Of a stretch of 57,570 nt of DNA, positions 43,322-51,053 are shown one piece after another (the stretch's first letter is position 1; each line of letters starts with the position of its first letter). The stretch is from Deltaproteobacteria bacterium GWA2_45_12. GTDB lineage: Bacteria; UBA10199. The notes beneath the pieces were generated by a model, which was given only the letters and a program-made list of their open reading frames with translations, had not been told where the DNA came from and searched no databases. A program made the position numbers and the translations under genes. The DNA is taken from contig MGPH01000037.1 in NCBI GenBank assembly GCA_001797365.1, positions 9,897-67,466 of the forward strand, read 5' to 3'.

Positions 43322-43582
43322 TTAAGACTTAAACACGGCTTTCTCCAAACGGGTAATGCGTTCCAAGATTCCGTTTTTTTCTTGAAGAAGATATGCCCTT
43401 AAAGCCTGGTTGAGGATTGTTTGGTACTTATTTCCGCTTTGAAGCGCCATGTCGCGTAGTGCTTCCAAGACATCTTTGTCCAGGTTAGTAGTAATCCTGA
43501 TTTTTGCCCGGGCCAGTTCTTCTTTGGAGAGGACAGGGCCCTTGATCCTTTTCATCTTACTGGGGTCAGGTATTTTTTTCAT
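43322..43582 (-). CDS. BrnA-type antitoxin
   Basis: 86 residues from the ATG at 43582, which has GGAGAAA at proper distance; it overlaps the end of the toxin gene. KIRITTNLDKDVLEAL is the ribbon of a ribbon-helix-helix fold and KYQTILNQALRAYLL the helices, as in BrnA/CopG antitoxins that bind the toxin and repress the promoter. A coiled-coil tail follows. Confidence 0.85.
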   Translation of the reverse strand: MKKIPDPSKMKRIKGPVLSKEELARAKIRITTNLDKDVLEALRDMALQSGNKYQTILNQALRAYLLQEKNGILERITRLEKAVFKS

Positions 43583-43859
43583 AATATTTTCTCCAATAGG
43601 CTGCACCGAAAACCCTGATCGTACTGCCGCGTAAAGTGTATCGCACGGTGATTATTTTCCCCTCTAGAGTTTTACCGATGGCATAAAGTCTGTTTTCTTC
43701 AGAAGAATGTTTGTCATCTTCGACATGGATTATTTTCGGATCTGAAAAAACCTCTATGGCTTTTCCAAAGGGGATGCCATGCTTTTTAATACTTTCCAGC
43801 TCCTTTTTTATATGCCACTCAAAAGTATAGCCCCTATCGTGATGTATGATTTTATGCAT
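43566..43859 (-). CDS. BrnT-type toxin
   Basis: 97 residues from the ATG at 43859. FEWHIKKELESIKKHGIPFGKAIEVFSDP and EENRLYAIGKTLEGKIITVRYTLRG are the BrnT RNase fold blocks (RelE-like). The toxin-first order and the overlap with the antitoxin are standard for brnTA. The family's usual end (RIISAR..E) reads TIRVFGAAYWRKYYEK here. A sigma-54-type element lies about 65 bases upstream. Confidence 0.88.
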   Translation of the reverse strand: MHKIIHHDRGYTFEWHIKKELESIKKHGIPFGKAIEVFSDPKIIHVEDDKHSSEENRLYAIGKTLEGKIITVRYTLRGSTIRVFGAAYWRKYYEKNT

Positions 43860-43922
43860 ATAAGTATGTATAGACAAGAACTATTTAAAAATCTGTGGTT
43901 CCTGCCCATCGAAAATGACTAA

Positions 43923-43938
43923 AGCAATTTGGATGCCA
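43923..43938 (-). promoter_or_regulatory. Candidate sigma-54 promoter upstream of brnTA
   Basis: TGGCAT-CCAAA-TTGCT on the minus strand. The start would be near 43911, giving a leader of about 50 bases before the toxin ATG. Same element and same upstream hairpins as the ORF6N gene. Confidence 0.65.
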
Positions 43939-43957
43939 GGATTAAGTGGCTGAAATA

Positions 43958-44149
43958 TCAGCAGGAGGCGCAGTGGAAGTGTAAAAAGCGTCCAAAAAAA
44001 AGACGGTGGAGTCCGATTTGTGGACGGTTGTTAGGGGTTTGGATCCCGCCCAAGATTAGTCCCGGTGCCCGGCCCACATAACAACCGTCTTCATCGGACC
44101 ACTCGACGATTTTGAGATATTGGTTATTTTTTTTCTTCTTTTTCGCCAT
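43958..44149 (-). pseudogene. Truncated HicB-family antitoxin
   Basis: It starts as a typical HicB antitoxin (KNNQYLKIVEWSDEDGCYVG, then RAPGLILGG) and then departs into translated repeat sequence (IQTPNNRPQIGL...) just where the double-hairpin repeat begins, losing most of the domain and the DNA-binding end. No intact hicA is present. Upstream, a short frame ending KTLKLALKEIYGEKEEKK overlaps its start and may be another gene remnant. Confidence 0.7.
43981..44032 (-). repeat. Double-hairpin repeat, copy B (upstream of the brnTA sigma-54 promoter)
   Basis: CGTC/GACG and GTCC-GATTTGT-GGAC hairpins; aligns with copy A at 42035-42085 with a few changes. It has broken the hicB frame. Confidence 0.65.
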
Positions 44150-44242
44150 AAATTTCTTTTAATGCCAGTTTAAGTGTTTTTTCCTGATAGGGTTTGGCAT
44201 CATCCCCTTCTTTATAATTCTAGCCAACCAGAGATTTCTGAA

Positions 44243-46588
44243 TTAACGATGTGGTTCTAAAATAAGACCATCAATTTCTCGGTGATATCCTAAATTTTCC
44301 CATTCAATAGAATCAAAAGCTTTTATAATTTTTAAAGAAGAATGATTGGATGAATCTTCCGGTACTATTTCATAAAGATATTCAACAGGCCCACCTCGTG
44401 GGTTAAAAACTTGAGGATCTGTAGTTGATGGAGTTACCGTTACCACTTCAGATGAAAGATAACTCAGAGCTCCGGTTTGTGCCACTTGTTGAAGATGGGC
44501 TAATTGGACATGATATCTGAAAACATTCAAGAGAGGGATCGATGCCACTGAGTATTCCACCTCAAACCAAGGATTACGAGTTTCGGGATAACGTCGTTGA
44601 AGATGTCCAATGACTGGTTGAAAACACATGGCAGCAAATTGGGTGAGAACCATCGATGAGACAACGAAAGCTACTTTATCTTTTGCATAAACAGGCCCCA
44701 GCGATGCCAAACGGGATAAGTTAAATTCAGATATATATTGCAAAATTCTTTGTACAGTTTGTTCTGCCGTTGTGCTTGTATCAAAAATATTCATGAGTTC
44801 AGCTACAACTTCCTGAAAAAGTCCCCCCGTGAAATCGCGATGATCTAATTGAACAAATGGTTTTATTTCAGCAGGAAGTCTGTGATGAGCTAATTGCATG
44901 GGTTCTAACTGAACATCGTTAAGAATGACGGTGTAGCCAGCGGCAACCATTTCCTCAATGGGTATTTCGCGACAATGACCAGCACCGAGTACCAGAACTT
45001 TGGGGCGGCGCTCCGGGTCAGCATGGCTTGGAAACCCATGATAGGCGGTTACTTGGCCGAGTGCTTCTAGAATATTTTCCTTACTTTTTTGAATGAAGGG
45101 GCCTTCTTGGGGTGAAAATTGCGCCGCTCTTTTGTAATCAATAGACTTTCCCAAGTATATCCAATCTCTAATCTCATCAAAGCTGGCGCGTTTGCGGGCT
45201 GTGGCTTGAAGCGATGTTGATGACTTTGGGGCTAGGACCATGCCTTGAATATTGGATATCCGTTCTGGATGGCTCCAAGTCCATGGGGCAAAGGTAAGAA
45301 CGGGTTGAAGGGTGAGATCATCGGGAATAATTTCAGCTAAAGCTTGTGCTGCCGTATTTGAAGTTTTTAAAAGGATGGCATACAGCTTTATGCTAGGGGG
45401 AAAAGATACAAAAACATCTGAGGACAAGTATGTCGGCCCATTAAATTTAGCCAGAGCTCTTACATGTGCTTTAATTCCCTGCACTTTCAAATTAAACATA
45501 GAGGGCAGGATTGCTTGCATGTATGTTGTTGAAACTTGCTGATGCCCTCCGGTTACTTCGTAATGGTTGGCTAAACGGTTGGCAATGGCGTGAACAAGTG
45601 ATTCGGTGAATTGGGTAAGGACCATCGACGAAACAACGTATTCGGCATCTTTCCATGGGCCCATCAAATCCATGGCATCAAATCGTTCTTGGCTAAAGTT
45701 GTCCAAAAGGGTTCTCAAGTTTTGCACAGCTTCTTCGATGGTAGAACTTGTAGCCATGATGTCGTCAATTTCAGGGATAATTTCTAAAAGCAGATCGCCA
45801 GTAAAATCTCTTTCGTCCCGAATGGCATATTTTCTTAAGTTAAAGTCAAGATCGTTGACGGCTTGTTTGAGAGCAGTATCGTTTATATCGGATAAGATCA
45901 CAGTGTAACCGGCCTCAATCAGTTTTTTTAACGGAATTTCTTTGCAGCGACCTGCACCTAAAACAAGTATTTTTGGCCTTTGATTGGGATCTGGATCTTT
46001 TAATTGACCATGGCGCGGGGTTACGAATTGCAATCCGGCAAGAATATTCTCATGACTTTTGTCGATGAATTCCTTTTGCTTGATAGCAAGGACACGATTG
46101 GCTTTTTCAGCTTTTAATTCTGATTCAAAAGCCACATCCAACCCTGTCCAAGCTAGAGCCTTGGCGATGGTGACTTTTTTTCTTGTTGATGTTCCGGAGG
46201 TGACTGTTTCCCCGGCACCCGTAACCAGCTCATCATTTCCCGCCATCCGATAACCCGAGGCATCGTCATACCCCGCCAAATTTCCGTTCCCATCATACAC
46301 CGCTTGCCGGGCCATGTGAGCGGCACCATGATGGAAGGGGTCTATGGCAGGGATTTCGGGAAGAGCGGGATTTTCGACTTCTAAAGTGGCTATGCCGGGT
46401 GTTGAGTTGCGTGCAGCCAAGCCAGCCAAAGTGTGGCCAGGGTTTACAGTTAAAAAAGTGGAAGTGTGGGTTTGTCTTTGGGGTGTGCTTCTTCGGGGAA
46501 AAGCGAGCAAACTGCCGGCAGGATGGTATCCCGCATGAGTCAACCCAAGCCCTCCCGGGCGTAATAAGTTAAACGTAGGTCCTGCCAT
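44243..46588 (-). CDS. Tandem methyltransferase-like (Rossmann) protein
   Basis: 781 residues made of a Pro/Gly/Thr-rich leader (1-100), a linker, and two homologous units. Unit 1 begins RPKILVLGAGRCKEIP (204) and unit 2 RPKVLVLGAGHCREIP (528); each continues with AGYTVIL(S/N)D, (D/H)RDFTG and VVSSMVLTQF. The GxGxCxEIP glycine loop and acidic strand end look like an S-adenosylmethionine-binding Rossmann fold. The target is unknown. The ribosome site is weak. AGTGTA/TACACT (46621-46636) is a possible operator 33 bases upstream. Confidence 0.75.
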   Translation of the reverse strand: MAGPTFNLLRPGGLGLTHAGYHPAGSLLAFPRRSTPQRQTHTSTFLTVNPGHTLAGLAARNSTPGIATLEVENPALPEIPAIDPFHHGAAHMARQAVYDGNGNLAGYDDASGYRMAGNDELVTGAGETVTSGTSTRKKVTIAKALAWTGLDVAFESELKAEKANRVLAIKQKEFIDKSHENILAGLQFVTPRHGQLKDPDPNQRPKILVLGAGRCKEIPLKKLIEAGYTVILSDINDTALKQAVNDLDFNLRKYAIRDERDFTGDLLLEIIPEIDDIMATSSTIEEAVQNLRTLLDNFSQERFDAMDLMGPWKDAEYVVSSMVLTQFTESLVHAIANRLANHYEVTGGHQQVSTTYMQAILPSMFNLKVQGIKAHVRALAKFNGPTYLSSDVFVSFPPSIKLYAILLKTSNTAAQALAEIIPDDLTLQPVLTFAPWTWSHPERISNIQGMVLAPKSSTSLQATARKRASFDEIRDWIYLGKSIDYKRAAQFSPQEGPFIQKSKENILEALGQVTAYHGFPSHADPERRPKVLVLGAGHCREIPIEEMVAAGYTVILNDVQLEPMQLAHHRLPAEIKPFVQLDHRDFTGGLFQEVVAELMNIFDTSTTAEQTVQRILQYISEFNLSRLASLGPVYAKDKVAFVVSSMVLTQFAAMCFQPVIGHLQRRYPETRNPWFEVEYSVASIPLLNVFRYHVQLAHLQQVAQTGALSYLSSEVVTVTPSTTDPQVFNPRGGPVEYLYEIVPEDSSNHSSLKIIKAFDSIEWENLGYHREIDGLILEPHR

Positions 46589-46638
46589 AAATTTTTTTCT
46601 AGTGGGGTTTTAACTTTTTAGTAGTGTACATTTACACT

Positions 46639-46769
46639 GCATCCCCCTTTAAAAAAGGGGGACACAGGGAGATTTTACCCGTATTCTTTTCTGCATCGGG
46701 GGAGATATAAACAAAGCGGGCACGAAAACAAATCCCCCTTAATCCCCCTTTTTTAAAGGGGGAAAGATA
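46639..46769. repeat. CCCCCTTT/AAAGGGGG repeat pair
   Basis: Two outward CCCCCTTTAAAAAAGGGGG-like hairpins with GGGAGATTTT and AAATCCCCC between them. It fills much of the 295-base gap between nth and the methyltransferase-like gene. Confidence 0.65.
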
Positions 46770-46859
46770 AGGTCTGAATCAAAAGTTAAACTGCTATAGT
46801 AGTTTGACTATCATCGGCAAATGGGAAGAAGAGTTGCGGGAAATTTTAAGGGATTGGGT

Positions 46860-46887
46860 GTAGGGACAATCCTAGGATTGTCCCTAC
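46860..46887. repeat. GTAGGGACAATCCT palindrome (28 bp) ending nth
   Basis: Identical in its palindrome to 28218 and 48994. On the minus strand its first GTAG supplies the TAG stop of nth. Confidence 0.9.
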
Positions 46888-47543
46888 CGCGATTTATTTA
46901 CTTCCATCCTTTGGCAATGTTTTCTCACCGGGCATTTAGAACACCACGGTGAAATAGGGACACACAGGTTTTGGCCGAAGGTGACCAGAATGTCGTTATA
47001 GGTTTTCCAGTGTTTTTTGGGGAGTTTTTGGCGAAGGGCCATTTCGGATTCGTCCGGTGTTTTTGTTTTGATGAATTCCCAGCGGTTTGAAATGCGGTGA
47101 ACGTGAGTATCCACACAGATGCCGTAATCATTAAATCCCACCGTCAAAACGAGATTGGCTGTTTTCCGCCCGACACCGGGAAGGGCTAGCAGCTCCTCCA
47201 TCGAACGCGGGACCTTTCCATCATATTTTTCCATCAAGATCGCACAGGTTTTCAAAATGCTCTTTGCCTTGGTTTTGTAGAAGCCGGCGGGGTAGATGAG
47301 TTTCTCAATTTCTTGCGGTTTTAATTTCAGAATTTCTTGCGGCGTTTTGGCTTTTTCAAATAACCGGAGGGAAGCGGCCATGGTCACGGCATCCTTTGTG
47401 CGCAGCGACAAGATGGTGCTGATCAAAGTTTCAAACGGCCGATCAACGGCATTCTCGGCAATCACGCCCACGACGGGGACCTTCCATTGCTTGATTTTTT
47501 TCCTGAGAATAATCAGGGTTTTTTCTATTGTGGAAATATCCAT
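46884..47543 (-). CDS. nth: Endonuclease III
   Basis: 219 residues. LPGVGRKTANLVL is the helix-hairpin-helix with the catalytic lysine, VDTHVHRI holds the catalytic aspartate, and C-x6-C-x2-C-x5-C near the end (CVPISPWCSKCPVRKHC) binds the [4Fe-4S] cluster. It removes oxidised pyrimidines from DNA. It is divergent from fumC with 56 bases between. The C-terminus is cut off by a palindromic repeat. Confidence 0.96.
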   Translation of the reverse strand: MDISTIEKTLIILRKKIKQWKVPVVGVIAENAVDRPFETLISTILSLRTKDAVTMAASLRLFEKAKTPQEILKLKPQEIEKLIYPAGFYKTKAKSILKTCAILMEKYDGKVPRSMEELLALPGVGRKTANLVLTVGFNDYGICVDTHVHRISNRWEFIKTKTPDESEMALRQKLPKKHWKTYNDILVTFGQNLCVPISPWCSKCPVRKHCQRMEVNKSR

Positions 47544-47599
47544 TGTTTTGTATCCGTAGGGCCGTCTTTATTTGAACCATTTTAAAAGGAAAGGATATT

Positions 47600-48988
47600 A
47601 TGAAAACACGCACCGAATCCGATTCCATGGGGGAAGTTCAAATTCCTGAACAATTTTTATATGGCGCCTCAACACAGCGCGCGGTGGATAATTTCCATGT
47701 TTCAAAACGCCGGTTTGACCGGGGGTTTATCAAAGCGCTGGGCCTTGTCAAATGGGCGGCGGCCGAGGCCAATTGTTCCTTGGGGCGCTTAGACGCCAAG
47801 CTTTCCAAAGCCATTGCCGAAAAATCCCTCGAAGTCGCCGAAGGAAAACACGATACCCACTTCATATTGGACATTTATCAAACCGGTTCCGGCACTTCCA
47901 CCAACATGAATGCCAATGAGGTTATTTCGAACCTGGCAAATCCCTCTTTGGGCGGGATGGTGGGCTCCAAAAAACCGGTGCATCCCAATGACCATGTCAA
48001 CATGGGGCAGTCATCCAATGATGTTATTCCCACGACCATCCATGTGGGAGCGGCTCTGGGCATGGCAAAGGGGCTTATTCCCGCGCTCAAAGAACTGCAT
48101 AAAGCGCTTGGTGATAAAGCTAAAGAATTTAAGGATGTGGTCAAAATCGGGCGGACCCATTTACAGGATGCAACCCCTGTGACTTTGGGGCAGGAATTTT
48201 CAGGTTATGCTTCACAAATTGAGCACAGCTTTAAACGCCTGGCCCATGCCCTTGAAGGGCTTTTGGAGCTTCCCATTGGGGGAACCGCTGTGGGTACGGG
48301 AATTAATACGCACCCTGAGTTTTCCAAAAAAGTGTGTGAAAATCTGACCAAACAAACAGGCTTAAAATTCACCGAGGCCGAAAATCATTTTGAAGCCCAA
48401 GCTGCCAAAGACGCCTGTGTCTTTGCCAGTGGGGCTTTAAAGACCATTGCTGTTTCATTGATGAAGATTGCCAATGATATCCGTTGGCTTTCTTCCGGCC
48501 CTCGCTGTGCCATTACCGAAATTTATCTGCCCGAACTTCAACCCGGTTCTTCCATTATGCCCGGCAAGGTAAACCCGGTCATTCCTGAATCGGTCATGCA
48601 AATTTCAGCACAGGTGCAGGGAAATGATTTGGCAGTGCAAATTGGCGCGCAGCACGGCAATTTCGAGTTAAACGTCATGATGCCCGTGATTGCAGGGAAT
48701 TTATTTGAGTCGATCGAGCTTTTGACCAATGGCAGCGTGATGTTGGCTGATAAATGCATCAGGGGCATTGCTGCCAACAAAGAACGGTGCACCGAGCTCA
48801 TGGAAAAAAGCCTGGCGCTTGTCACCAATCTGAATCCTGTCATTGGTTATGACAAAGCAGCGGCCCTTTCCAAAAAAGCCTTTAAAGAAAACAAAACCAT
48901 TCGGGAATTATTAAAGGCCGAAAAGACTCTTTCAGATGCCGATATTGAAAAATATCTGGATCCAAAGACAATGTTGTCGCCGAGGTAG
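47600..48988 (+). CDS. fumC: Fumarate hydratase, class II
   Basis: 462 residues, the usual length. GSGTSTNMNANEVI, SSNDVIPTTIHV, GRTHLQDATPVTLGQEFSGY and the superfamily signature GSSIMPGKVNP are present. It interconverts fumarate and malate in the TCA cycle. VNPVIPE after the signature recalls aspartases, but the remaining blocks favour fumarase. AAGGAAAGG lies 6 bases before the ATG. A palindromic repeat follows 5 bases after the stop. Confidence 0.93.
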   Translation: MKTRTESDSMGEVQIPEQFLYGASTQRAVDNFHVSKRRFDRGFIKALGLVKWAAAEANCSLGRLDAKLSKAIAEKSLEVAEGKHDTHFILDIYQTGSGTSTNMNANEVISNLANPSLGGMVGSKKPVHPNDHVNMGQSSNDVIPTTIHVGAALGMAKGLIPALKELHKALGDKAKEFKDVVKIGRTHLQDATPVTLGQEFSGYASQIEHSFKRLAHALEGLLELPIGGTAVGTGINTHPEFSKKVCENLTKQTGLKFTEAENHFEAQAAKDACVFASGALKTIAVSLMKIANDIRWLSSGPRCAITEIYLPELQPGSSIMPGKVNPVIPESVMQISAQVQGNDLAVQIGAQHGNFELNVMMPVIAGNLFESIELLTNGSVMLADKCIRGIAANKERCTELMEKSLALVTNLNPVIGYDKAAALSKKAFKENKTIRELLKAEKTLSDADIEKYLDPKTMLSPR

Positions 48989-48993
48989 GGTAA

Positions 48994-49021
48994 GTAGGGA
49001 CAATCCTAGGATTGTCCCTAC
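48994..49021. repeat. GTAGGGACAATCCT palindrome (28 bp)
   Basis: Identical to the copies at 28218 and 46860; lies between fumC and the next convergent gene. Confidence 0.9.
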
Positions 49022-49030
49022 GGGATAGGG

Positions 49031-49651
49031 TTATTTTTTTGCCGGTTTTTCGTCCAACACACTTGCATCCACACTATATTGCTGGCTCAACATTTTTAAA
49101 ACAGCAATGGCATTTGCACTATTGTTGAATACAACGGGGGTTTTTGCTGCTTCGACCATTCCGTTTGATTTAAATTCTTCAATAAATTGATGATAAGTGG
49201 AAAAGTTAACATCTCCCAACGTAGCTAAAGCCTGAGCTAAAGGTTCATTGCCTGTAAAACCATTACTATTATCGGTTAAATAAAGGGCTATCAGGTAATC
49301 CACGGCAAAATAAGCATAAACATCCGCTTCAGTCACTTTTGTTTTTGGCCCCCCCATTTTTTTCTGAAACATTTTTGTTACGGGGTTTTTTTCTGAAAAA
49401 TCCACGAGAAATTTGAGTTTTTTGGAGAAATCATCACAAGTAAAAGGAGTGAGTTGTTGATTTCCATACATTGCTGAAACGGTTTTGGCTTGAGTGAGAT
49501 CCGCTTTATTATCGGCCAATACTTTTTTTACATCTTCCTCAGCCTGACAAACATGCCCACGCGTCCCTCCAAGAGGAATATTTGAATATTTTCCGTCGAT
49601 TGCTCCATCCAATTTATCAAGTCTTTGTAAAAGATTGGTCATAGTTCCCAT
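49031..49651 (-). CDS. Hypothetical protein
   Basis: 206 residues from the ATG at 49651, preferred because AAAGGAC lies 7 bases upstream; the frame is open 22 codons further into repeat DNA. MGTMTNLLQRLDKLDGAIDG suggests a helical start; two cysteines (HVCQAEE, FTCDDF); the rest is helical. No signal peptide or known domain. Confidence 0.65.
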   Translation of the reverse strand: MGTMTNLLQRLDKLDGAIDGKYSNIPLGGTRGHVCQAEEDVKKVLADNKADLTQAKTVSAMYGNQQLTPFTCDDFSKKLKFLVDFSEKNPVTKMFQKKMGGPKTKVTEADVYAYFAVDYLIALYLTDNSNGFTGNEPLAQALATLGDVNFSTYHQFIEEFKSNGMVEAAKTPVVFNNSANAIAVLKMLSQQYSVDASVLDEKPAKK

Positions 49652-49717
49652 AAAAAAGTCCTTTCGATAATTTTGGTGAACTGCAGTCGAACCATCAATG
49701 GCGTGATGCCAAATCAT

Positions 49718-49773
49718 GGTTCGATCACCGCGTAGCGGGATTCCGTTTGCGGAACGGAGCTCACCATGTCCAT
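49718..49773. repeat. GGTTCGA ... GCTCACCATGTCCAT repeat
   Basis: Shares GCTCACCATGTCCAT and GGTTCGA with 4429-4457. Between them is a TTCCG-TTTG-CGGAA hairpin. Lies in the gap between two hypothetical genes. Confidence 0.55.
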
Positions 49774-49842
49774 TTTTTTAATTACGCCATTTACTCGTGA
49801 ACCCCGTATTACGAGCGATGAGTCCACGAGAACATTTCTCGA

Positions 49843-50949
49843 TCAACCTTCGTGACGTTCCCAAAATTGCCTTACACGCCTCATGAGTATCCTTCCCTCA
49901 TCGTTTCCAAAGGGATTATGGTGTCCCTGAAATCTGTAAAGCACATGCTGTGGGTTTTCGTTGAGAGATTCATTCCAGTGCCTCATGGCTTCATCCATGT
50001 CGATCCATCCATCTCCTTCGGGGGACACGGCCAAGAGAGTGGGTGGATAAGGCAGCGCATGTTCATCGGCGTCCGTCATGTTCAAGCCTCGGATTTTTTG
50101 TGCCATTCCCTTCACAAAACCGCAAAAGTCCCTGGCAAATATCCGTCCCATATGGGTGGAACGTATCCCTTCTCGCGTGAATTCTTGAATCAACCGGCCC
50201 TCGGTGCTTTCTTTGTCAATGCCGGGAGGGAAGATCCATTTGGGGGGGATCAAATAAAAGAAAAAGCTGAAGAGGGAGGCCCATTCCATAAAACGATTCA
50301 TCCGAATGGCAGGGCTGATGAGGGTGGAGGTGGCAATCTCGGTGTGATTTTCTTCGGATGTCCAGATCGCATGGGGACCGGATTCTGTCATCATAAGGTC
50401 GTGGGCATAAACCATAAATCCCGCTCCTCGACTAAACCCAAGTTCGTGGATGGGAAGGCCGCTGAGGAAGGGGAGGGCTTCAAAAGCTTCCCGAAATCCT
50501 CGGTAATAAAAGGTAACGAAGGCATCAAACATGTCTTCCACAGAGGTAATGGGGTCCACATGGGGGGCGTGGCCTAGATTTTCGTGATAGATGACGGCCG
50601 TATCGCCGATTTGGTCCCCTGCCGTATTCAAGAGAATGGGAGGCAAAAGACCCACCGCGGCTGTTGCAAAGCTTCCGTTGTTTCCGTCCTCAATGGCAAT
50701 GACTCGGCGTGGGGTGGGCGGGCTGATGGTAATGACATTGGTTGAGCCCGTCCAAGGGGAATCAGGCCGCAAACTCTTCAAAGCCCCATGCGCTTGGCGT
50801 TCGATGGGGAGAGGGTTGGAATGGATATGGAATTGATCCACATCCACCCGGGGCATGGCGCGACGAAGCACACTTCTGTATTGCCCAACAATTTGGGTGG
50901 GGGTTGCTCTGTGAGGCAGGGCTCTAGGGGCTAAAAATGGTATTGGCAT
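49843..50949 (-). CDS. Putative alpha/beta-hydrolase with Pro/Arg-rich N-terminus
   Basis: 368 residues. GFSRGAG (S173) is a nucleophile elbow (GxSxG) after a hydrophobic strand (LPIHEL); an Asp in SPEGDGWID and a His in FQGHHNPFGND are placed to complete a triad. The first 75 residues form a Pro/Arg/His-rich leader like those of other proteins here. A hydrophobic stretch (WASLFSFFFYLIPP) may reach the membrane. The substrate is unknown. Confidence 0.65.
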   Translation of the reverse strand: MPIPFLAPRALPHRATPTQIVGQYRSVLRRAMPRVDVDQFHIHSNPLPIERQAHGALKSLRPDSPWTGSTNVITISPPTPRRVIAIEDGNNGSFATAAVGLLPPILLNTAGDQIGDTAVIYHENLGHAPHVDPITSVEDMFDAFVTFYYRGFREAFEALPFLSGLPIHELGFSRGAGFMVYAHDLMMTESGPHAIWTSEENHTEIATSTLISPAIRMNRFMEWASLFSFFFYLIPPKWIFPPGIDKESTEGRLIQEFTREGIRSTHMGRIFARDFCGFVKGMAQKIRGLNMTDADEHALPYPPTLLAVSPEGDGWIDMDEAMRHWNESLNENPQHVLYRFQGHHNPFGNDEGRILMRRVRQFWERHEG

Positions 50950-51053
50950 ATTTTTACGTACATATCGATTTCCTTGCCAGAAAGTTGCTTAAAATTTCAT
51001 CAAAATAAAAAATATTTTTAATACGGATCTTTGACTCACTTATTCCCCATGAT

